Assembly: GCA_029339505.1 (NCBI GenBank)
Contig: JAQISU010000123.1
Location: forward strand, 7,677,501-7,741,500
Source: Unio delphinus
Taxonomy: Eukaryota; Mollusca; Bivalvia; Unionida; Unionidae
Direction: 5' to 3'
Length of the DNA stretch: 64,000 nucleotides
This document shows positions 35,901-47,447 of this stretch, one piece after another. The notes beneath the pieces are model-generated. The model was not told the DNA's origin, ran no database searches, and saw only the letters and a list, made by a program, of their open reading frames with translations. How positions within the stretch are numbered: the first letter of the stretch is position 1; the number at the start of each line of letters is the position of its first letter. A program made the translations under genes and the position numbers.

Positions 35901-38900
35901 ATATCTAAGGTTTGGCAAAGATCTTAAGTTGTACATAGAATGTTTATATATCTAAGGTTTGGCAAAGAACTTAAGTAGATAATTTAAATGTAATGTATAC
36001 ATACCTAAGGTTTGGCAAAGAACTTAAGTTGTACATAGAATGTTTACATACCTAAGGTTTGGCAAACAACTTAAGTTGTACATAGAATGTTTACATATCT
36101 AAGGTTTGGCAAAGAACTTAAGTTGTACATAGAATGTTTACATATCTAAGGTTTGGCGAGGAACTTAAGTAGATAATTTAAATGTAATGTATACATACCT
36201 AAGGTTTGGCAAAGATCTTAAGTTGTACATAGAATGTTTACATACCTAAGGTTTGGCAAAGATATTAAGTTGCACATAGAATGTTTACATACCTAAGGTT
36301 TGGCAAAGATATTAAGTTGGACATAGAATGTTTACATATCTAAGGTTTGGCAAAGAACTTAAGTAGATAATTTAAATGTAATGTATACATACCTAAGGTT
36401 TGGCAATGATATTAAGTTGTACATAGAATGTTTACATACCTAAGGTTTGGCAAAGATCTTAAGTTGTACATAGAATGTTTACATACCTAAGGTTTGGCAA
36501 AGATCTTAAGTTGTACATAGAATGTTTACATACCTAAGGTTTGGCAAAGAACTTAAGTTGTACATAGAATGTTTACATACCTAAGGTTTGGCAAAGATCT
36601 TAAGTTGTACATAGAATGTTTACATACCTAAGGTTTGGCAAAGAACTTAAGTTGTACATAGAATGTTTACATATCTAAGGTTTGGCAAAGAACTTAAGTA
36701 GATAATTTAAATGTAATGTATACATACCTAAGGTTTGGCAAAGATCTTAAGTTGTACATAGAATGTTTACATATCTAAGGTTTGGCAAAGATATTAAGTT
36801 GTACATAGAATGTTTACATACCTAAGGTTTGGCAAAGATATTAAGTTGCACATAGAATGTTTACATACCTAAGGTTTGGCAAAGATCTTAAGTTGTACAT
36901 AGAATGTTTACATATCTAAGGTTTGGCAAAGAACTTAAGTTGTACATAGAATGTTTACATATCTAAGGTTTGGCAAAGATCTTAAGTTGTACATAGAATG
37001 TTTACATATCTAAGGTTTGGCAAAGAACTTAAGTAGATAATTTAAATGTAATGTGTACATACCTAAGGTTTGGCAAAGATATTAAGTTGTACATATAATA
37101 TTTACATACCTAAGGTTTGGCAAAGATATTAAGTTGTACATAGAATGTTTACATATCTAAGGTTTGGCAAAGATCTTAAGTTGTACATAGAATGTTTACA
37201 TATCTAAGGTTTGGCAAAGAACTTAAGTAGATAATTTAAATGTAATGGATACATACCTAAGGTTTGGCAAAGATATTAAGTTGTACATATAATGTTTACA
37301 TACCTAAGGTTTGGCAAAGATATTAAGTTGTACATAGAATGTTTACATACCTAAGGTTTGGCAAAGATCTTAAGTAGATAATTTAAATGTAATGTATACA
37401 TACCTAAGGTTTGGCAAAGATATTAAGTTGTACATATAATATTTACATACCTAAGGTTTGGCAAAGATATCAAGTTGTACATAGAATGTTTACAGACCTA
37501 ATGTTTGGCAAAGATCTTAAGTTGTACATAGAATGTTTACATATCTAAGGTTTGGCAAAGAACTTAAGTAGATAATTTAAATGTAATGTATACATACCTA
37601 AGGTTTGGCAAAGAACTTAAGTTGTACATAGAATGTTTACATATCTAAGGTTTCGCAAAGAACTTAAGTAGATAATTTAAATGTAATGTATACATACCTA
37701 AGGTTTGGCAAAGATATTAAGTTGTACATAGAATGTTTACATATCTAAGGTTTGGCAAAGATCTTAAGTTGTACATAGAATGTTTACATATCTAAGGCTT
37801 GGCAAAGATCTTAAGTTGTACATAGAATGTTTACATACCTAAGGTTTGGCAAAGATCTTAAGTTGTACATAGAATGTTTACATATCTAAGGTTTGGCAAA
37901 GATCTTAAGTTGTACATAGAATGTTTACATATCTAAGGTTTGGCAAAGATCTTAAGTTGTACATAGAATGTTTACATACCTAAGGTTTGGCAAAGATATT
38001 AAGTTGTACATAGAATGTTTACATACCTAAGGTTTGGCAAAGATGTTAAGTTGTACATAGAATGTTTACATACCTAAGGTTTGGCAAAGATCTTAAGTTG
38101 TACATAGAATGTTTACATACCTAAGGTTTGGCAAAGATATTAAGTTGTACATATAATATTTACATACCTAAGGTTTGGCAAAGAACTTAAGTTGTACATA
38201 GAATGTTTACATATCTAAGGTTTGGCAAAGATCTTAAGTTGTACATAGAATGTTTACATATCTAAGGTTTGGCAAAGATCTTAAGTAGATAATTTAAATG
38301 TAATGTATACATACCTAAGGTTTGGCAAAGAACTTAAGTTGTACATAGAATGTTTACATACCTAAGGTTTGGCAAAGATATTAAGTTGTACATAGAATGT
38401 TTACATATCTAAGGTTTGGCAAAGATCTTAAGTTGTACATAGAATGTTTACATACCTAAGGTTTGGCAAAGAACTTAAGTAGATAATTTAAATGTAATGT
38501 ATACATACCTAAGGTTTGGCAAAGATATTAAGTTTTAAGTTGTACATAGAATGTTTACATATCTAAGGTTTGGCAAAGAACTTAAGTAGATAATTTAAAT
38601 GTAATGTATACATACCTAAGGATTGGCAAAGATATTAAGTTGTACATAGAATGTTTACATACCTAAGGTTTGGCAAAGAACTTAAGTTGTACATAGAATG
38701 TTTGCATATCTAAGGTTTGGCAAAGAACTTAAGTAGATAATTTAAATGTAATGTATACATACCTAAGGTTTGGCAAAGAACTTAAGTTGTACATAGAATG
38801 TTTACATATCTAAGGTTTGGCAAAGAACTTAAGTAGATAATTTAAATGTAATGTATACATACCTAAGGTTTGGCAAAGAACTTAAGTTGTACATAGAATG

Positions 38901-39006
38901 TTTACATACCTAAGGTTTGGCAAAGATATTAAGTTGTACATAGAATGTTTACATATCTAAGGTTTGGCATAGATCTTAAGTTGTACATAGAATGTTTACA
39001 TACCTA
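23945..39006 (+). repeat. Tandem pair of 7,531-bp higher-order satellite blocks
   Basis: Rare unit variants recur at a constant offset of 7,531 bases: CAAAGAATGT (23971/31502), TAGATAACTT (24060/31591), GTTTTGCAAAGC (24811/32342 and 28144/35675), GTAATGGATA (26331/33862), GTTTTAAGTT (31001/38532) and GGCATAG (31435/38966). The two blocks therefore lie head to tail, about 23,945-31,475 and 31,476-39,006. Unit order diverges just outside both ends. Few differences between the blocks were noticed, for example TCCATAGAAT-type changes. Inside each block a second offset of about 3,333-3,380 bases repeats the same markers, which shows an older internal duplication. Confidence 0.9.
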
Positions 39007-40107
39007 AGGTTTGGCAAAGAACTTAAGTAGATAATTTAAATATAATGTATACATACCTAAGGTTTGGCAAAGATCTTAAGTTGTACATAGAATGTTTACA
39101 TATCTAAGGTCTGGCAAAGATCTTAAGTAGATAATTTAAATGTAATGTATACATACCTAAGGTTTGGCAAAGAACTTAAGTTGTACATAGAATGTTTACA
39201 TATCTAAGGTTTGGCAAAGAACTTAAGTAGATAATTTATATGTAATGAATACATACCTAAGGTTTGGCAAAGATCTTAAGTTGTACATAGAATGTTTACA
39301 TATCTAAGGTTTGTCAAAGAACTTAAGTTGTACATAGAATGTTTACATATCTAAGGTTTGGCAAAGAACTTAAGTAGATAATTTAAATGCAATGTATACA
39401 TACCTAAGGTTTTGCAAAGATATTAAGTTGTACATAGAATGTTTACATATCTAAGGTTTGGCAAAGAACTTAAGTAGATAATTTAAATGTAATGTATACA
39501 TACCTAAGGTTTGGCAAAGATCTTAAGTTGTACATAGAATGTTTACATATCTAAGGTTTGGCAAAGAACTTAAGTAGATAATTTAAATGTAATGTATACA
39601 TACCTAAGGTTTGCCAAAGATATTAAGTTGTACATAGAATGTTTACATACCTAAGATTTGGCAAAGAACTTAAGTAGATAATTTAAATGTAATGTATACA
39701 TACCTAAGGTTTGGCAAAGATATTAAGTTGTACATAGAATGTTTAAATACCTAAGGTTTGGCAAAGATCTTAAGTTGTACATAGAATGTTTACATATCTA
39801 AGGTTTGGCAAAGATCTTAAGTTGTACATAGAATGTTTACATACCTAAGGTTTGGCAAAGATCTTAAGTTGTACATAGAATGTTTACATACCTAAGGTTT
39901 GGCAAAGAACTTAAGTAGATAATTTAAATGTAATGCATACATACCTAAGGTTTGGCAAAGATATTAAGTTGTACATAGAATGTTTACATATCTAAGGTTT
40001 GGCAAAGACCTTAAGTAGATAATTTAAATGTAATGTATACATACCTAAGGTTTGGCAAAGATATTAAGTTGTACATAGAATGTTTACATACCTAAGGTTT
40101 GGCAAAG

Positions 40108-43100
40108 AACTTGAGTTGTACATAGAATGTTTACATATCTAAGGTTTGGCAAAGAACTTAAGTAGATAATTTAAATGTAATGTATACATACCTAAGGTTT
40201 GGCAAAGAACTTAAGTTGTACATAGAATGTTTACATATCTAAGGTTTGGCAAAGAACTTAAGTAGATAATTTAAATGTAATGTATACATACCTAAGGTTT
40301 GGCAAAGAACTTAAGTTGTACATAGAATGTTTACATACCTAAGGTTTGGCAAAGATATTAAGTTGTACATAGAATGTTTACATATCTAAGGTTTGGCAAA
40401 GATCTTAAGTTGTACATAGAATGTTTACATACCTAAGGTTTGGCAAAGAACTTAAGTAGATAATTTAAATGTAATGTATACATACCTAAGGTTTTGCAAA
40501 GATCTTAAGTTGTACATAGAATGTTTACATATCTAAGGTCTGGCAAAGAACTTAAGTAGATAATTTAAATGTAATGTATACATACCTAAGGTTTGGCAAA
40601 GAACTTAAGTTGTACATAGAATGTTTACATATCTAAGGTTTGGCAAAGAACTTAAGTAGATAATTTAAATGTAATGTATACATACCTAAGGTTTGGCAAA
40701 GATATTAAGTTGCACATAGAATGTTTACATACCTAAGGTTTGGCAAAGATCTTAAGTTGTACATAGAATGTTTACATATCTAAGGTTTTGCAAAGATCTT
40801 AAGTTGTACATAGAATGTTTACATATCTAAGGTTTGGCAAAGAACTTAAGTAGATAATTTAAATGTAATGTATACATACCTAAGGTTTTGCAATGATATT
40901 AAGTTGTACATAGAATGTTTACATATCTAAGGTTTGGCAAAGAACTTAAGTAGATAATTTAAATGTAATGTATACATACCTAAGGTTTGGCAAAGATCTT
41001 AAGTTGTACATAGAATGTTTACATATCTAAGGTTTGGCAAAGAACTTAAGTAGATAATTTAAATGTAATGTATACATACCTAAGGTTTGGCAAAGATATT
41101 AAGTTGTACATAGAATGTTTACATACCTAAGGTTTGGCAAAGAACTTAAGTAGATAATTTAAATGTAATGTATACATACCTAAGGTTTGGCAAAGATATT
41201 AAGTTGTACATAGAATGTTTACATACCTAAGGTTTGGCAAAGATCTTAAGTTGTACATAGAATGTTTACATATCTAAGGTTTGGCAAAGATCTTAAGTTG
41301 TACATAGAATGTTTACATACCTAAGGTTTGGCAAAGATCTTAAGTTGTGCATAGAATGTTTACATACCTAAGGTTTGGCAAAGATCTTAAGTTGTACATA
41401 GAATGTTTACATATCTAAGGTTTGGCAAAGAACTTAAGTTGTACATAGAATGTTTACATATCTAAGGTTTGGCAAAGATCTTAAGTTGTACATAGAATGT
41501 TTACATACCTAAGATTTGGCAAAGATATTAAGTTGTACATAGAATGTTTACATACCTAAGGTTTGGCAAAGATCTTAAGTTGTACATAGAATGTTTACAT
41601 ATCTAAGGTTTGGCAAAGATCTTAAGTTGTACATAGAATGTTTACATATCTAAGGTTTGGCAAAGATCTTAAGTTGTACATAGAATGTTTACATATGTAA
41701 GGTTTGGCAAAGATATTAAGTTGTACATAGAATGTTTACATACCTAAGGTTTGTCAATGATCTTAAGTTGTACATAGAATGTTTACATACCTAAGGTTTG
41801 GCAAAGAACTTAAGTTGTACATAGAATGTTTACATACATAAGGTTTGGCAAAGATCTTAAGTTGTACATAGAATGTTTACATACCTAAGGTTTGGCAAAG
41901 AACTTAAGTAGATAATTTAAATGTAATGTATACATACCCAAGGTTTGGCAAAGATCTTAAGTTGTACATAGAATGTTTACATATCTAAGGTTTGGCAAAG
42001 AACTTAAGTAGATAATTTAAATGTAATGTATACATACCTAAGGTTTGGCAAAGATATTAAGTTGTACATAGAATGTTTACATACCTAAGGTTTGGCAAAG
42101 AACTTGAGTTGTACATAGAATGTTTACATATCTAAGGTTTGGCAAAGAACTTAAGTAGATAATTTAAATGTAATGTATACATACCTAAGGTTTGGCAAAG
42201 AACTTAAGTTGTACATAGAATGTTTACATATCTAAGGTTTGGCAAAGAACTTAAGTAGATAATTTAAATGTAATGTATACATACCTAAGGTTTGGCAAAG
42301 AACTTAAGTTGTACATAGAATGTTTACATACCTAAGGTTTGGCAAAGATATTAAGTTGTACATAGAATGTTTACATATCTAAGGTTTGGCAAAGATCTTA
42401 AGTTGTACATAGAATGTTTACATACCTAAGGTTTGGCAAAGAACTTAAGTAGATAATTTAAATGTAATGTATACATACCTAAGGTTTTGCAAAGATCTTA
42501 AGTTGTACATAGAATGTTTACATATCTAAGGTCTGGCAAAGAACTTAAGTAGATAATTTAAATGTAATGTATACATACCTAAGGTTTGGCAAAGAACTTA
42601 AGTTGTACATAGAATGTTTACATATCTAAGGTTTGGCAAAGAACTTAAGTAGATAATTTAAATGTAATGTATACATACCTAAGGTTTGGCAAAGATATTA
42701 AGTTGCACATAGAATGTTTACATACCTAAGGTTTGGCAAAGATCTTAAGTTGTACATAGAATGTTTACATATCTAAGGTTTTGCAAAGATCTTAAGTTGT
42801 ACATAGAATGTTTACATATCTAAGGTTTGGCAAAGAACTTAAGTAGATAATTTAAATGTAATGTATACATACCTAAGGTTTTGCAATGATATTAAGTTGT
42901 ACATAGAATGTTTACATATCTAAGGTTTGGCAAAGAACTTAAGTAGATAATTTAAATGTAATGTATACATACCTAAGGTTTGGCAAAGATCTTAAGTTGT
43001 ACATAGAATGTTTACATATCTAAGGTTTGGCAAAGAACTTAAGTAGATAATTTAAATGTAATGTATACATACCTAAGGTTTGGCAAAGATATTAAGTTGT

Positions 43101-44093
43101 ACATAGAATGTTTACATACCTAAGGTTTGGCAAAGAACTTAAGTAGATAATTTAAATGTAATGTATACATACCTAAGGTTTGGCAAAGATATTAAGTTGT
43201 ACATAGAATGTTTACATACCTAAGGTTTGGCAAAGATCTTAAGTTGTACATAGAATGTTTACATATCTAAGGTTTGGCAAAGATCTTAAGTTGTACATAG
43301 AATGTTTACATACCTAAGGTTTGGCAAAGATCTTAAGTTGTGCATAGAATGTTTACATACCTAAGGTTTGGCAAAGATCTTAAGTTGTACATAGAATGTT
43401 TACATATCTAAGGTTTGGCAAAGAACTTAAGTTGTACATAGAATGTTTACATATCTAAGGTTTGGCAAAGATCTTAAGTTGTACATAGAATGTTTACATA
43501 CCTAAGATTTGGCAAAGATATTAAGTTGTACATAGAATGTTTACATACCTAAGGTTTGGCAAAGATCTTAAGTTGTACATAGAATGTTTACATATCTAAG
43601 GTTTGGCAAAGATCTTAAGTTGTACATAGAATGTTTACATATCTAAGGTTTGGCAAAGATCTTAAGTTGTACATAGAATGTTTACATATCTAAGGTTTGG
43701 CAAAGATATTAAGTTGTACATAGAATGTTTACATACCTAAGGTTTGTCAATGATCTTAAGTTGTACATAGAATGTTTACATACCTAAGGTTTGGCAAAGA
43801 ACTTAAGTTGTACATAGAATGTTTACATACATAAGGTTTGGCAAAGATCTTAAGTTGTACATAGAATGTTTACATACCTAAGGTTTGGCAAAGAACTTAA
43901 GTAGATAATTTAAATGTAATGTATACATACCCAAGGTTTGGCAAAGATCTTAAGTTGTACATAGAATGTTTACATATCTAATGTTTGGAAAAGAACTTAA
44001 GTAGATAATTTAAATGTAATGTATACATACCTAAGGTTTGGCAAAGATATTAAGTTGTACATAGAATGTTTACATACCTAAGGTTTGGCAAAG
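40108..44093 (+). repeat. Tandem pair of 1,993-bp satellite blocks
   Basis: The variants TTGAGTTGTA (40111/42104), GTTTTGCAAT (40885/42878), a TGCATAG change (41348/43341), TTGTCAATGA (41751/43744) and TACATACCCA (41931/43924) all recur at 1,993 bases. TTGTCAATGA appears a third time at 44373, 629 bases after the second, so a shorter terminal duplication was added later. Confidence 0.85.
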
Positions 44094-44583
44094 AACTTAA
44101 GTAGATAATTTAAATGTAATGTATACATACCTAAGGTTTGGCAAAGATATTAAGTTGTACATAGAATGTTTACATACCTAAGGTTTGGCAAAGATCTTAA
44201 GTTGTACATAGAATGTTTACATATCTAAGGTTTGGCAAAGATCTTAAGTTGTACATAGAATGTTTACATATCTAAGGTTTGGCAAAGATCTTAAGTTGTA
44301 CATAGAATGTTTACATATCTAAGGTTTGGCAAAGATATTAAGTTGTACATAGAATGTTTACATACCTAAGGTTTGTCAATGATCTTAAGTTGTACATAGA
44401 ATGTTTACATACCTAAGGTTTGGCAAAGAACTTAAGTTGTACATAGAATGTTTACATACATAAGGTTTGGCAAAGATCTTAAGTTGTACATAGAATGTTT
44501 ACATACCTAAGGTTTGGCAAAAAACTTAAGTTGTACATAGAATGTTTACATACCTAAGGTTTGGCAAAGAACTTAAGTTGTAC

Positions 44584-45420
44584 AATAGTCCAGTCTTGAA
44601 AGTACTAATGAACACAAGTGTTTTAGTGGCATTAACTGAAAGATATTTGCGAATGGAGTTCATGCGCCTCAAGTCAAGATATGCAGCCTTGCATATGCTC
44701 TTGACATATTGGTGCAATGTGAGAGTACTGTCTAGAGTAACGCCTAGGTTTTGTACTCACTGTGTGTATATAATGTTGGTGTTACTTTTATTTATTGTTT
44801 GAGTTAAAGGATGTGAATGAGAAAGTCTTTGTGTTGTGATCAGAATGGCCTCAGTCTTATCATTATTCATCCGCAGTTTGTTATATGTCATCCATGATTT
44901 CACATCAGAAAGGCACCTTTCTACTCCTTTGATTGTATCATCAACTTCCGTTGGGTGGCTAGATTTGTATAGTTGGGGGTCATCCGCAGACAGTGGGTGA
45001 TGATCTTCGACACTTGAGAGCGGCTGAGTGTATATGCTGAACAGACCAGGTCCAAAAACATAGATTAACTGGGCTGGAGTGTATTCCATTTGCAGACACA
45101 ATTTGTGTCCTATTGACTAAGTAGGGCTTGAACCACAGTAAGGCTGCATTCTTAATGTCAAATACATGCTGGAGACGGTGAAGTAATATATCATGATCTA
45201 CTGTGTCAAATGCTGCAGATAAATCAAGGAGGATGAGGACTGTAATCTTTCCGCTATCATCCAAAGCAGAAAAATACCCTAGTACAGTTGGTCCCGAGTC
45301 TCTGGGAGATAAATCAACGGAGAGAACGGAAACAGACGTTAGACGGACTGGAGGGGAACTGGAGTACCAAGCCAGAGAAAGCATAATACAGATGAGTAGG
45401 AACACATGACAGGAGGAAAA
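44584..45420 (-). pseudogene. CR1/Jockey-like LINE reverse transcriptase fragment
   Basis: Read on the minus strand from about 45405, the pieces are ILLDLSAAFDTVDHDILLHR (RT palm motif), then FKPYLVNRTQIV, a frameshifted part with FGPGLFSIYT, ADDPQLY (the normal YADD motif, here SADD), WMTYNKLRMNNDKTEAIL, and a downstream part with DLRRMNSIRKYLSVNATKTL. At least three frameshifts are present. The first motif block is typical of CR1/Jockey-superfamily non-LTR retrotransposons. Endonuclease and 3' parts are missing. The coding similarity extends to within a few bases of the satellite at 44,583, so the array and LINE are joined without a 3' UTR. Confidence 0.82.
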
Positions 45421-45801
45421 TCTATTACACTAAGTCAGATGATGAAATAGGTTGTCACTTAGAGTGATAGGATTTTAAATTTGAATTTCATTTGATAAAT
45501 GGCTATCTGTTATTGAATGATATTAAAATTGTTGCTCATTTGAATTTCACCTTTTTGTGTATTCGGTAATTTAACTATCGGCATCGCTTTGCAGCTGTCT
45601 ATCACTACATGAATTTCTATCAAAAACGAGCCAGGGTGGCTCCTCTGTAATCATTAAAAAAAAATACTGGGAGCACCACACCCCAACCTAGTTAAACGGG
45701 ATCCTTTACAAAAGTGTTGGTATAAAGCAACTTGATATACCAGTAGTATTGATATATCAAATTGTGATTTGCCCATAGTGTATGAATGCACATAATGATC
45801 A

Positions 45802-45803
<2 letters not shown>
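45421..45803. other. No feature recognised
   Basis: Intergenic sequence; a run of nine A near 45,655 only. Confidence 0.4.

Positions 45804-45879
<76 letters not shown>
45804..45879. repeat. (AT)n microsatellite
   Basis: About 75 bases of AT repeat, directly next to the tail of an inverted SINE fragment. Confidence 0.97.
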
Positions 45880-45881
<2 letters not shown>

Positions 45882-45882
<1 letters not shown>

Positions 45883-46015
45883 CAGTACTATCGCTACGAC
45901 GTTTGCAATGTGACAGTTTATAGTGATGTCTTGCACCGGGGCATCATGTCACAGACATGTAAGATGATGTCCAACTCAGTCACATTATCCTGACACGAGG
46001 CCGACAAACGGATGG
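45882..46015 (-). mobile_element. 3' fragment of the same SINE family as 18,804-19,129
   Basis: The reverse complement contains GGATAATGTGACTGAGTTGG, ACATGTCTGTGACATGATG, CATCACTATAAACTG and CGTAGCGATAGTACTGAAT. These match the corresponding blocks of the SINE at 18.8-19.1 kb in order. The tRNA-like head is missing. The fragment sits between an AT and a GACA/GATA microsatellite, so its ends may have been lost by slippage or recombination. Confidence 0.85.
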
Positions 46016-46023
46016 ATTAATGG

Positions 46024-46053
46024 ATGGACAGACAGACAGACAGACAGACAGAC

Positions 46054-46132
<79 letters not shown>
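46024..46132. repeat. (GACA)n-(GATA)n compound microsatellite
   Basis: About seven GACA repeats pass directly into about twenty GATA repeats. Confidence 0.96.
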
Positions 46133-46133
<1 letters not shown>

Positions 46134-46492
46134 TGCAGTTATGGGAGTATCATTATCTGTGTAACGTGCATACATTAAGACAGCAGTTATCATTTTATTT
46201 TATTTTAATTTCATGCATTTAATAAACAATTTGCTAAACAATAAACGTTCGTACCAAAAATTGTGTCCTGTCACATAAGTAAATACAATTGTTCCACATG
46301 GAAAGACATTCGTAATACGGAAACAGGCAAGCAAAGCAAATCAAGTTTGGATTGTACCAGGGATCATCTCTAACCAGACTTTTGAAATCCAGTGGAAAGC
46401 ATCCCATAGCATAATTTCATACAAAGATTACTCACACTGTCCGCAAAATAAATCTTAGCCTCAAGACAACACAGAAGATGTTTCCGATTTCG
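46133..46492. other. No feature recognised
   Basis: AT-rich intergenic sequence. Confidence 0.4.
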
Positions 46493-46605
46493 GAACTTTA
46501 GCTAACGAGGATGGGTATAGGTTTAACACATTAGAACCTTGGCTAGCGAGGATGGATATAGGGTTAACATATCGGAACTTTGGCTAGCGAGGATGGGTCT
46601 GTAGA
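46493..46605 (+). repeat. 41-bp minisatellite, about 2.7 copies
   Basis: GAACTTTGGCTAGCGAGGAT-like units start at 46493, 46534 and 46575. Confidence 0.85.
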
Positions 46606-46837
46606 GTCTTAAAAGCAATCTTAAAATACCTGTATAATGTACAACTGCTTGAGTATTGTTGCAAAAGCGAGAAACTCACATGATGCTACGCTCTTCTTGT
46701 TGTCTTTTCTCTGGGTGGTTTTATGTGGAAGTTTTGTTTTGATTTAATTAATTTTTGTGGAGTTGTGCCACCTCTTTGATTGACGTCATAGATGAGCACT
46801 TCCCGTTCTAAGCTTTCTGACTGGTATGCCTGCTGTC

Positions 46838-46876
46838 CCCCCGCCCCCCCCCCCCCCTCCCCCCAAAAAAAAAAAA
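46838..46876. repeat. Poly-C then poly-A tract
   Basis: A C-rich run with single G and T interruptions ends in T-C6 and then twelve A. It resembles the C10-T-C7-A10 end of the LINE at 50,114-50,141 and could be the extreme 3' end of another copy. Confidence 0.6.
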
Positions 46877-47433
46877 CGATGTAGCATTATTTTTTTAGAA
46901 TATGAGACAATATTGAATATCCATTTGTTATATACTTCTGCATGAGGAAATTATATAGAGAGTAAGAAAATTATTTAAACAATGGGGTCAACTCATTTGG
47001 AAATAATATACGATCATCGTCCGTTGTACCCGTGATGAACAAACTATTGTAAATACAGAATTAACAACAAATATGTGACTCACTTAAATGAATTCAATAG
47101 ACACAATGCACAGTATACACGATATGCATTTATGAATTTATTTGTGAGCTTGTATAACGATATCTTCAATTAAAATCTGTCTTTAAAGATAATAGTCATA
47201 CAATTTTGTTATGAACACAGGAAGTTGTTTAGTGAATTGAACGGCAATGGTTAATTGACACCTGCTCCATTGCATATGCACGTTGGGTATAACTCGCTAC
47301 ATAAATATACGAACTATTTGCCCCTGTGTCAATATCTATAGACTTATATGTAATTAGTGATATCAGTATCGGTTAAATAAGGATAGACCGCTCAGGTTTT
47401 ACTCTGTGCGTGATGTTTGGAAACTTTAGCTTT
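46877..47433. other. No feature recognised
   Basis: AT-rich intergenic sequence upstream of a LINE insertion. Confidence 0.4.
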
Positions 47434-47447
47434 AAAAACTCGTGAAT

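Larger units (their letters stand above)
20926..44583 (+). repeat. 23.7-kb satellite array of 47- and 53-bp units
   Basis: The whole stretch is a head-to-tail array of one AT-rich unit, roughly 480-500 copies by length. Both forms share CTAAGGTTTGGCAAAGA and a following TTAAG. The 47-bp form then has TTGTACATAGAATGTTTACA. The 53-bp form instead has TAGATAATTTAAATGTAATG and TATACA. Frequent variants are ATACCTAAGG or ATATCTAAGG, and GATCTTAAG, GATATTAAG or GAACTTAAG. All six frames are stopped. Neither period is a multiple of three, so coding is excluded. The left edge contains diverged units (20,930-21,060), while the right edge ends sharply in a LINE fragment. No other sequence interrupts it. 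Confidence 0.98.

Noticed and set aside
20926..44583. CRISPR-like repeat array
   Set aside because: Regular short repeats, but no unique spacers, no cas genes and a eukaryotic setting; it is a satellite.
44542..44802. 86-aa plus-strand ORF
   Set aside because: Antisense to the LINE reverse transcriptase fragment.
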